The position numbers were made by a program, and so were the translations under genes. The notes beneath the pieces were generated by a model. It had not been told where the DNA came from. It did no database searches and saw nothing but the letters and a program-made list of their open reading frames with translations. Source: Cercospora beticola (Eukaryota; Ascomycota; Dothideomycetes; Mycosphaerellales; Mycosphaerellaceae). Taken from it: a stretch of 64,000 bases of DNA. Shown piece by piece: positions 55,201 through 64,000 of this stretch. Within the stretch, counting starts at the first letter, position 1; every line of letters starts with the position of its first letter. The stretch spans positions 1,860,001-1,924,000 of the forward strand of contig NC_088937.1 of the NCBI RefSeq assembly GCF_033473495.1, in the 5' to 3' direction.

Positions 55201-57515
55201 GCAAAAGATGCTTTCGCTCTGCAATGAGGCCCTCAGTGTGTCCAAGCAACCCTTATGCCCGGCAACCGCCACGCTCTCAGGACTGTTGATACAAGCCAAC
55301 GTAATGTTGTCGTCCAGGTATTGTTGTATCTGACCACTGGATAATCCCACGGCCATCATCGAGCGACCCGGACTTTGCTCTTGAGCCGCCTGAGAGATGA
55401 TGCCCCGGTGAAGCGCAACTGTGAGGCAGTCACGTCGACCTAAAGCACCAGCCGCATACGCTGCGGCAATCTCGCCGGATGAATGCCCGACGACCGCAAC
55501 GGGTGATAATCCCCAGTACGAGAACAAGTCCACCAGAGCCATTTGCAGCACGGCACACAGGGGTTGCGAAAACTCGGCCGTATGTATCCGTGACCCCAAC
55601 TTCGGCGCCAAGAGCTCGACCTCTGCATCCCATTCAGCCCCTAGCTCTCGTAGACATGTTGCCGATGCACGGATGGACTGTGCGAAGATGGGATGGAGCA
55701 CTAGCTCACGACCCATTCCCGGCCACTGTGCTCCTTGTCCTGTGAACAGGAGCGCGACTCGGGCTTTCAATGCTTTCGTAGGGACGATACGGCTTTCAGC
55801 CCAGCCAGTTAACAGCTCGTTAATGTCCCGAGCCAAGACAGCATGTCGCCATCGGAAGATGGATCGTCGTTGGTTGAGTGTATACATCAGATCAGGCAAG
55901 AAAGACTCGCGGTGATTGGACGTACCGAGCCTTTCAACGTAGTTATAATGAGCCTTGCACTGGCGCGCAACACCGTCTCGCACCGGCGAAGACAGCACAA
56001 AAATGAACGGCAACCCTTTAGACTCCGGATGCGGTGTCTTCACGATGCCACGGGAGTTCGTTGCCGCTTCGAGCACGATGTGAACGTTCGTTCCGCCAAA
56101 ACCGAAACTATTCACGGAACAACGCCTCACTGCACTGGAGCTGGGCCATGGTAAGGGAGTTGTTGGGATGGCAACTCGGCCCTGTGCGATCTCAGGTGCC
56201 AGAGTTGGGTTGGGCGTTTCGAAGTTGCGATTCGGAGGAATCACACCTACCTCCATGGCCAGGATACATTTGACAATACCAGCAACTCCCGCCGCGGCTT
56301 CCAGATGACCAATTTGTGTCTTCACTGAGCCGCAATAGAGTGTCGAGGGCCGCTGTCCCGCCAGAGCGCCCAAGACAGCTTGCATCTCAGCCGGATCGCC
56401 AGCTTTAGTGCCTGTTCCATGCATCTCCACGTATTGCGTATCATTCGGGTCCAATGCAGCAAGTGCGTACGTGCTACTAATCAAACGCTGTTGAGCATGA
56501 GAACTTGGGAGGGCAATACCCGCTGTCTGACTCCATTGTTAGAACACCGGTAGAGAATTTGATCTAAGACGACCTACCCTTCCATCTGAGTTCATGCCAG
56601 TGGCTTTGATCACAGCTCGAATGGGATCACCGTCCCGAATAGCATCGTCCAGGTGTTTGAGCACCAAGACAGAAACACCCTCGCCTCGCGCGTAGCCGTT
56701 CGCACGTGCGTCAAAAGCGAAGCAGTGGCTTTCGGGACTGAGAAACCCCAGAGCACTGAACGCACTTAGATCGTCTGGATCAAAAGCCAGATTCGAAGCC
56801 CCAACCAGTGCACAACGAGTCGTGCTGGAACTGGACTTGATGCCTTCGCATGCAAGATGCAGGGCTGCGGCAGAGCTGGAGCAAGCTGTATCGAGTGTGA
56901 CCGAAGGGCCCCGAATGTTGCTGAAAGCATTTGACATTAACACCATGAATGAAGACTTGAACAAGGGAAGAGACGTACAGAAACCAGCTGATGCGATTGG
57001 CCAGCATTGAGGACGCACATCCGACAATGGTGTATCGAGGAGTATCAAGAGGGTCTCGACCGATGACGCCCTTGTAGTTCGAGGCAACTGTCCCCATGTA
57101 GCAGCCCATATCTGTGTCAGCGATGGACTCTATAGATACACCCGCGTTTTCGAGGCTCTCATATGCGAGCTCGAGCAGCAAACGCTGCTGAGGGTCAACT
57201 GCTCGTGCTTCGGCGGCTGGAAGGCCAAAAAACGGAGCATCCCACTTGGCAATGTCGTCCTTGAGGAAGTAGCCCCCGTTGCAGATCTGCACAAGCATGT
57301 CAGATATTTCCAGCACTGTATCAGTCGCAACGTACTATGCTGCCTCTGCGACCTTGAAATGGGTGATGAAATGCATCCGCATTGTACCGAGAGCTGGGAA
57401 CTTTGGTCCATGCATCGCCACCTTCCATAAGCATATCCAAATAGCCGCTGGGAGTGGTTGCTTTGCCTGGAAACCGACAGGCTACGCCAATGATTGCAAC
57501 GTTCGCGCCAGACAT
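49298..57515 (-). CDS. highly reducing type I polyketide synthase (KS-AT-DH-MT-ER-KR-ACP), with a single-base frameshift
   Basis: Ten exons: 57336-57515, 56979-57286, 56578-56920, 54751-56526, 54001-54694, 51657-53950, 51294-51601, 50307-51239, 50010-50254, 49298-49960; nine introns of 49-58 bp. [61 protein letters not shown] and [45 protein letters not shown] across intron 7. [10 protein letters not shown] and [27 protein letters not shown]. About 2,580 residues, typical of HR-PKS, without TE or R domain. All splice phases agree except one extra T in a T5 run (A5 at 53480-53484 on the plus strand) between DH and MT, which puts a TGA in frame after WKPDF. Either the gene is broken or the run is miscalled. 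Confidence 0.9.
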
Positions 57516-57620
57516 GATTGTCGTTAAACAATGTTGAGACAGGAACACTGTATACGAGCAGAGCTCTAACTTGCGGTGCACATTACTATCAGTCCTACAA
57601 CGTAAGCCAAGCTCTCGACA

Positions 57621-57967
57621 CCCTGTGTCCTATGCTTATAGTATAAGTTATAACTAGTCCGCAAAGAGATGTCGCAGCCCGGGAGCTCGACTAATAATGC
57701 GTTAGCAGAATTCAATCCTGCGACGGCCTGATTTGGCCTAGATCATCGACACGGTGCATGCTGCAACCTCATAGCGCTGCACCCGGACCAGAAATCTTGA
57801 CCCTCTGTTTCCTATGCTTTATAGTATAAGTTATGACTAGTCCGCAAAAAGGTGTCGCAGCCCGGAAGCTCGACAAATAATGCGCTAGCCAGATTTCGAT
57901 CCTGCAACAGCCTGATGTGGCCTAGATCATCGACACGGTGCATGCTGCAACCTCATAGCGCTGCCAC
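57621..57967. repeat. tandem direct duplication, ~165-bp unit, two copies
   Basis: Copy 1 about 57621-57784 and copy 2 about 57801-57967, offset about 180 bases. Long shared blocks include TATAGTATAAGTTAT, ACTAGTCCGCAAA, GTCGCAGCCCGG and the stretch from GGCCTAGATCATCGAC to CTCATAGCGCTGC, which is identical. Differences are mainly transitions. Confidence 0.85.
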
Positions 57968-57981
57968 CAGACCAGATGATA

Positions 57982-58485
57982 CAGTGATACCTGTTTATAA
58001 GCATGTGGGTCCGGCAGAGGAGGTGTATGCTTATAGGGAGATTATGCATATACGCGGTTACGAGTAGCCTCGAAATCGATCGCTTCCTCTCGCTAGAAAC
58101 GTGCTAAGTAAGGCAGTATTGGCGCCGGTAAGGTGAATTGAGCTCCCGTATTGCGTCGTGTTTCTGAAAGGCTGTTTTATCGTCGTTATAGACTAAACTA
58201 AGATGGATCCAGCGCGTTTCGAGATGGAATTCGACCGTTCTAAGATAGATTTTCAGGCAGGTTAATGTTCAAACGATCGAAGAATCTACCTGTCTATAAG
58301 CATACATACTGAGAATTCTCTAACTCTATAAGCATAATGCTAATAGCTAGATTATGCTTACAGCCTCACCCAAAAAAGCAGTTGCAAGGGGGTGCTATGC
58401 TTATAGCCGGTTTATGCTTATAGCCGGTTTATGCTTATAGCCGGTTTATGCTTATAGCCAGTTTGTTTATAAGCAGGTATCACTG
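57982..58485. mobile_element. mariner/Tc1-type MITE with TA target duplication
   Basis: 504-bp element. Terminal inverted repeats begin CAGTGATACCTG and continue (T/C)TTATAA(G/A)CA, 20 of 22 positions matching. TA flanks both ends (57980-57981 and 58486-58487), the target duplication of Tc1/mariner elements. It has no coding capacity. The inside carries many TGCTTATA/TATAAGCA motifs in both orientations, including four tandem 17-bp units near the right end, which may be transposase-binding subterminal repeats. Confidence 0.75.
58396..58463. repeat. 17-bp tandem repeat, four units
   Basis: Unit TATGCTTATAGCCGGTT; three identical units and a fourth with one change (CCAGTT). Lies just inside the right terminal repeat of the MITE. 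Confidence 0.9.
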
Positions 58486-58702
58486 TAACTCTTTCGCTTA
58501 AAGACTCATGCGAGCGTCGGCAACTTTGGCTTGCATCGTCGTGCAAAGGTCTTTCCCACTTCCTGGAAGGAATTCCCTTGGAAGGAATTTCCATCTCAAT
58601 GTCGTCTCGCTTTTTGATCGCTGTTCTTCCCCCTGAGGCATTTTGCTTTCCGACTCGACACCTTTCTCGTTTCATCCCAGTCCAGACAGACCCTTAGCGC
58701 CA

Positions 58703-59771
58703 ATGGGGTCCTTGACATTCACACCGCTTCACAAGACCTTTGGCGCCGAGTGCAACGGCGTCGACTTCCAACAGCCGCTATGTGAGCGAACAGTGACGGC
58801 CATCCGCGATGGCATGGCAGATTACGGTGTCCTGGTGTTCCGTCGCACTGGACTCGATGATGACGGGCACGAGCAATTTGCGCTGCGCTTCGGTGATCCA
58901 GACCTGTCGGCCGTGGCTGTAACGAGACGTGCGGGTCGACTGGCAAACAGCAAGATTCTGGTGGACGTCAGCAATGTCGGACCCAACGGCCGAGTAATGC
59001 CAGTAGAGAGCACCATGGCAAAGGTTTCGCGAGGCAACAATCTGTTCCACGTCGACTGCTCGTACAATCCCCGCCGAGCCGGCTATTCCATTCTGCGCGC
59101 TGACCAGCTTCCACCGCCCGGCCATGGTGGAAGCACGCAATTTGCAGATACACGCACGGCCTATGACGAGTTGCACGATGAGTTCAAAGACCAGATAAAG
59201 GATTTTGTCATTTGTCACTCGATCATGCATAGCCGCAGGGTTGGCGCGCCTGACATCGCTCTGTTCCGCTGGCTGAGAATCCGGGATTTCCCACATCGCT
59301 TCCACCGTCTCGTTCAACAGCATGAGCCTAGTGGACGGACGAATCTCTATATTGCGAGCCATGTTCATCACATAGAAGGCATGAGCGAAGAGGACAGTCG
59401 CCCAATCATCCAAGAGTTGCTGCGACATGCTTCACGAGATGAGCATGTTCTCACGGTGGAGTGGGAATCGAAAGGAGATCTCGTGATATGGGCAAGCCCT
59501 TCTAGCCGGGTGTTTAAACATAATCGTGCTAACCGTCGTACAACAGGACAATACCTGCGTCATGCATCGTGCTGGCGGTGGCTCCTTTGAGGGAAGATAC
59601 GTTCGTGATCTGAGAAGAGCGACTGTGTATGATAGCTCTGCAGATGCGTATGGTCTGCCTCGACCTCAGCCGTGGGGCATCAAATGGACTTTTTGGTTCT
59701 TTATGCTCTTGCATTCGGTGGACAAGTTTTGGCGCAGTTTAGCGACGTGGGGTACAACTAAGAGGACGTGA
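58703..59771 (+). CDS. TauD/TfdA family 2-oxoglutarate-dependent dioxygenase
   Basis: Two exons: 58703-59491 and 59547-59771, with a 55-bp intron that has a GCAAGC donor, CTAAC branch and CAG acceptor. The join gives DLVIW-DNTCVMHRAGGG, the canonical family sequence. 337 residues. Iron ligands: HVD in NLFHVDCSYNP and His in CVMHRAGG; 2-oxoglutarate-binding Arg in GRYVRDLRRATV. These enzymes hydroxylate small acids, often as catabolic or tailoring steps. The divergent position relative to the PKS suggests a tailoring oxygenase. The reading without the intron would stop after a short divergent tail and lose the second His and the Arg. Confidence 0.85.
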
Positions 59772-59934
59772 GCCCTGCATTGCAATAGCGCATGACGTGT
59801 GTGGGTACGCTCGGAGTCGAAATGCGGTGAGGTGCACGTGAAAAAACGAGCGTCGGGCATCTATAGTGCTAGACTGTACTGCTCTTATGCGTCACGGCTG
59901 TTTATTCTTCGATCTCCGGTACAAATTCTCAAAC

Positions 59935-60816
59935 ATGCGGATCCTCTGCCTTCATGGAACTGCCATGAATGGTGGCATGTGTCGAGACCAGGCGTCCAAT
60001 CTTACAAGTCTCTTGCCATCCCATTATGTGTATGATTGGATGGACGGACGGCACCACGTCGACCCGCCAAGAATAATGACCGAGGTCTCTTCCGGGCCTT
60101 ACTTGTCATATCTCGACAATCTGACTCCTGGTGCGGTCGCAGAGGCTCTTCAGAGGCTAAACTCGTTCATAGAAGAGCATGGCCCCTATGATGGCATTCT
60201 GGGATTCTCCGAGGCAAGTTGCACGATCCATGTCTTGCAACCTGTACACTAGATATTGCAGTCTGACGTTGAGCAGGGAGCATCATTGGCTGCATCGCTG
60301 TTACTCAAAGAGCAGATGGGACCGCATAAAGACACTTCGTCCTTTCGTTTTGCCATTTTCATCGCGGGCCTCCTTCCCTTGAGCTGGACAAGCATGGTTG
60401 GTCACGCCATCGACGATCTCCACGATCGACTGCCTCCAATTATATCGCCGGACACAAACACAATGATATCTTATGATCGTTTGCAACTGGTCGGACTACG
60501 ACTGCATTCGAGAGACCGGGGTTTGCCACCGGATAACGCGATCTCTACTGCAGGCAGCACAAGTATCGCGGTTGAAGCACGTTGTATTCATCCGGATGTC
60601 TTCCCCGAAAGGCTGGATATGCCGACATTACATATCTGGGGCCGGCAAGACGAGCTTCGCGCATACTCTGACCTGCTGTCGCAGATTTGCGAAGAGGATT
60701 CAGCCGAGATCTACCAACATCAGGGCAGCCACGATATGCCTCAAAAGCGGGACGATGTCGAAATGATCGCTGCGCTTGTCCAAAGCACGGTGACGCGCAG
60801 CGAGTACGCGAAATAA
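59935..60816 (+). CDS. FSH-family serine hydrolase, putative PKS-releasing thioesterase
   Basis: Two exons: 59935-60213 and 60277-60816, with a 63-bp intron bearing a consensus GC donor (GCAAGT), CTGAC branch and CAG. The join restores the nucleophile elbow GFSEGAS. 272 residues. N-terminal RILCLHGTAMNGGMCRDQ and FAIFIAGLLPLSW are typical of fungal FSH1 hydrolases; the acid is in GRQDELR and the His in GSHDMPQKR. LovG, a member of this family, releases the HR-PKS product in lovastatin synthesis. The PKS here has no TE, so a similar release role is a reasonable inference. No frame problem. Confidence 0.85.
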
Positions 60817-61100
60817 TAGCCCCCGGCAGAAACGGCGAGCCCATGACCACGAACCCGATCGAGCGTTGGGCACTGCAGAAGGCTAGCATTTAGGTTCGCG
60901 CTAGTTTTATAGCTATGCTACTACTGCAACATGCGTTGGGACAGCACAGTATGCAAATGACAAGTGCGATGCACACGCGGGGCAGCTTGAGCTCAACTTG
61001 AATATCTCTATCCATTGTAATAACTCTATTGACAGCAGCGCTCTCATATTCGATTAGCAAGCTGGAGGTTCTTCACCTCCAGGGAAAGCCAAGCTACGCT

Positions 61101-62822
61101 ATGTCACTTCCTACGACACCGCAACCCGCTTCAGGGTCAGAGCCCACGGATGCACAACATACATGGCGGTTCTGGATCGTGTTCCCAGTGCTGTGGCTGA
61201 CAGCCCTGATGGTGTCTCTGGAGGCGACTGTAGTCTCCACCGCATTGCCTCTGATCAATACAGAGCTGGGAACCGGCGACGACTTCATTTGGGTGCTCAA
61301 TGTCTTCTTCCTGACAAAGTGAGTCGTGTGTTCAAACTTGACAGAAGTCTTGATCTTGTCTGTTGCTCACCGACATGTCTGTGCCCAGTGCCGCCTTCCA
61401 GCCCTTTCTTGGACAGCTTGCTAATGCCGTCGGTCGACGATACGTCATGATGGCTTCTATAATTTTGTTTCTCTTGGGCAGTGCGGTTGGAGGATCTTCT
61501 ACCTCCAGTAAACAGCTCATCGCTGGCCGAGCGATACAAGGAGCAGGTAGCGGCGGAGTAACCATGCTGGTAAGACAACATAGATGACTCTAAGTCTTGT
61601 TCAATTCTAATCGACAGTCACAGCTTGATTTGATCGTCTCGGATCTTGTGCCCGTTCGGTCACGCCCAGGTTATATCGCGGCCACATTTGTCGCTGTGAA
61701 CATTGGGACTGCACTCGGACCTTTCCTCGGCGGAGTCATCGTGGAGAGAATTTCCTGGCGTTGGATTTTTTACATCAATCTTCCGGTCGCAGCATCGCGC
61801 TACTCGCGGTCACATTCTGTCTTGATACAGGCTTCAAGCGGGAACTGATGCGTGAGCGCATCTTGTCCATCGATTACGTGGGAAACTGTATGCTGATCGC
61901 GTCTACGACTTCGGTCCTCTTCGCGATCTCTTATGGCGACATACGGTATTCTTGGAGTAGCTGGCACGCTATTCTGCCTCTAGTGATCGGACTCTTTGGG
62001 TTCGGGATATTTTCAGTGTATGAAGCCTTCGTCCCAAGACTACCGATTGCGCCTCGTCGATTCTTCAGCCGACCCACCTCCGCTGCAGGGTACCTCATCA
62101 CCTTTTTCTGGAGCATCCTATCGTTCTGGAGGATCTATTTTCTCTCGGTCTATTTCCAGGCTGTACAGTTGTCCAGCCCAAGCCGGGCCGGAGTTCAGGT
62201 TCTTCCTTCGGTCATCATGCTGATCCCGGCCGTAGTGGTTGGCGCTTGGGTTACGAAGAAGACAGGCAGATATCGCACCGTCCACTTTGCCTCGTTGGCC
62301 GGACTACTCCTTGGGCATGGACTGTACATCCTTTTGTCACCGTCCTCGACGGCAGTGGAATGGATTCTTTTTCAGCTCGTCACAGGATTCTTTGGCAACA
62401 TGTTGATTCCCGCCATACTGCCCGCCATTCAGGCTGGGATGGAAGAGACAGATGCTGCAGCCGCGACTGCATTCTGGGGCTTCGTCCGAAGTTTTGGAAT
62501 CATATGGGGAATCACTATCCCGGCTGCTGTACTCAACGCCCGCTTCGACTCGCTCGCGTATCACATATCCGATCCCACCCTACGTGCCAGTCTCACTGGT
62601 GGGAAGGCTTATGAGAAAGCCAGTGCGTCTTTCATCAAGACGATCCCAGGCTCATCCCGGGATGAGTTGGTGGGTGTTTATGCCGGTGCCTTGACAAGAG
62701 TTTGGGAGGTTGCGATGATATTCCCGAGTCTAGCACTTATATTTGTCTTTCTAGAACGCAAGATCGACATGCGGACGACTATCAATAGTGAGTTTGGCCT
62801 GAAAGAGGTGGAAAAAGGGTAG
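61101..62822 (+). CDS. MFS drug/metabolite exporter, with a single-base frameshift
   Basis: Three exons: 61101-61318, 61389-61569, 61618-62822 (introns of 70 and 48 bp). The first exon has a short hydrophilic start, then [28 protein letters not shown]; the second [19 protein letters not shown] (motif A) and GAGSGGV; the third [27 protein letters not shown], the mark of DHA2-type proton antiporters. After YINLPV the frame slips by one near 61787-61791 (one base missing compared with the usual LPVG-S-IALL reading) and continues in another frame to the normal end ([14 protein letters not shown]). Otherwise complete, about 533 residues. A likely exporter of the cluster product. The break may be real or a miscall. 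Confidence 0.82.
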
Positions 62823-63705
62823 TACAGACTGGCTTACCTAGGCGGATGGCCTGTACACTAAGGCTAAGGGATGTATAAACGTAGGATGTAGCCGCTCAAG
62901 TCAATTGAACACCCCAGAACGACCTCTATGCAAGGCGTGTCTGTCTGTCAATTTCTGCTTCGCGCTTCCTGGCCTTTCCTCAGCTCTGCAATGATCGAGA
63001 TCTGCAATATATGCCTACTGAGACAAAGCATTTCCGATCATTGTCACCAGCTTCACTGCTCACGTGATACTGGCTTAGAAAAGCGCGTGCGGATTGCGGG
63101 ACTCGCAGTGGCGATGTGAACTATCACTTTCTAAGAGGCGTAAGCTGTGAGGAATCTCTGACGTCGAGTTTATCGAGATCACAACTGAGACTTCGACTGA
63201 GTCCCGGCAGAGTGCTGCGACCGCAGATCTGCTGATGCGCACCGAGATGGCCGATACCCGGTCGATGGTCTCAGAGGCCATTACGTTCTTGTCTACCGTT
63301 CGCATGCGAATTTTGTGAGATGAGGTGGCGTGCTGACATCGAGTTTTGACAGTGCGGAAGAGGTGCGAATGTAAGTTGCTCCTTGTACGGGCCATCCCTC
63401 ACAGCATTACAGTCCACGAATTAGCTACCTGGCAAGTCAGACGTAGCCCTCTTTCAACGTGTGTCGGCGCCCTAGGGTGGAGAAGCAGCTCTTATCTTCT
63501 TTGCGCCGCGCGAGAATGAAGCGTAACTCAGATCACGAATGACAGATCGCGGCTGACGCTTGGTGATGACAAGGCATGCCTCGCACGACATGCATCGAAC
63601 CTCTGGATAAAGCTGCGGCTGTCGCAGACCTTCAAAGGTCAAAGCAGCCTTCCGACAGAAAATCCCGAAAGAGTAAATCCCTCTAGGGGCGATGGCGCAG
63701 AAAGG
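62823..63705. other. intergenic region
   Basis: About 880 bases; no gene or repeat that I can support. Confidence 0.35.
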
Positions 63706-64000
63706 TCACCCGAAGTCTGGGCCATGACCTGCAGTTTCCAACTCTTTCAAAGGCCAATTCAGCGCATCTCGCGAGTAACTGCCCAAGTGTCCTGCAATGG
63801 CGTGGATCACGGAACTGCCGGCATCGCAAAAGGCCCAGAAGTTTCGACAACGATGTAACAATATGCCATAGTAAGCAAGAATTACCAACGCCTCCGGTCG
63901 GTGCTTGCGTAGTACGTCGACGAAGTCAGCTTCGATCTTGACAGAAAATGCAGAGACGGCCTGCAAGTAGTCGTCCTCATCCAGATTGTGACAAATGTCA
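63706..64000 (-). CDS. C6-type (UPC2-like) transcription factor, C-terminal part
   Basis: Open at the right edge; about 97 residues seen, ending at the stop at 63706. The sequence PEALVILAYYGILLHRCRNFWAF, then VIHAIAGHLG and LNWPLKELE, is the typical C-terminus of fungal C6 regulators related to sterol-uptake/UPC2 and aflatoxin-type regulators. The zinc cluster would be outside the window. Its position next to the exporter makes it a candidate cluster regulator. Confidence 0.65.
   Translation of the reverse strand, partial: DICHNLDEDDYLQAVSAFSVKIEADFVDVLRKHRPEALVILAYYGILLHRCRNFWAFCDAGSSVIHAIAGHLGSYSRDALNWPLKELETAGHGPDFG

Larger units (their letters stand above)
57516..58702. promoter_or_regulatory. 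divergent PKS / dioxygenase promoter region
   Basis: 1.2 kb shared upstream region filled by a tandem duplication (57621-57967), a MITE (57982-58485) and about 200 bases of unique sequence before the dioxygenase ATG. Confidence 0.6.

Noticed and set aside
59513..59546. Short GT-AG intron in the dioxygenase instead of the GC-AG one
   Set aside because: It would be under 40 bp and would insert extra residues into the conserved VIWDN motif.
1..64000. CRISPR array, bacterial operons, origins
   Set aside because: The DNA is clearly fungal; no regularly spaced repeats of that kind are present.

Overview
This is eukaryotic DNA from a filamentous ascomycete. Most genes carry short introns (usually 48-85 bp) with GT/AG ends and CTNAC branch points. 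Recognisable fungal families are Zn2Cys6 regulators, a HET-domain protein, an SRPK-type kinase, a highly reducing polyketide synthase and small cysteine-rich secreted proteins. A Dothideomycete of the Mycosphaerellaceae type is my best inference; no marker gene proves it. Exon junctions were deduced by matching reading frames, splice signals and protein motifs.

Layout. 1-17.8 kb is a dense housekeeping block: a partial Dsc1/Tul1-like E3 ligase, a one-pass membrane protein, a basic coiled-coil protein, MFAP1 (spliceosome), an F-box protein, a tandem pair of tiny secreted four-cysteine proteins, and the very large TFIIIC B-block subunit. 19.5-26.1 kb holds two multi-exon Zn2Cys6 regulators on either side of a seven-helix membrane protein. 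26.4-38.4 kb holds a hypothetical gene, an SRPK-like kinase, an SDR, an MDR/enoyl-reductase-like enzyme, a Myb protein, a copper amine oxidase, an eight-cysteine secreted protein and an NmrA-like reductase.

38.4-45.7 kb is gene-poor and rearranged. It contains a tRNA-Gly(GCC) gene whose T-loop is split by what looks exactly like a spliceosomal intron, a multi-exon twelve-cysteine secreted protein, a HET gene, and two diverged copies of the 3' region of the polyketide synthase found further on.

45.7-64 kb is an accessory, probably secondary-metabolite region: a CaiB/BaiF CoA-transferase, an unknown secreted protein, a ten-exon HR-PKS (KS-AT-DH-MT-ER-KR-ACP), a TauD-like dioxygenase, an FSH serine hydrolase (possible product-releasing thioesterase), an MFS exporter and the end of a C6-type regulator. 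The PKS and MFS genes each carry one single-base frameshift, while the dioxygenase and hydrolase are open, so the cluster is either starting to decay or contains two sequence errors. The intergenic space between PKS and dioxygenase contains a tandem duplication and a TA-flanked mariner-type MITE.

Four of about forty deduced introns use GC-AG rather than GT-AG ends, two of them in the polyketide cluster.
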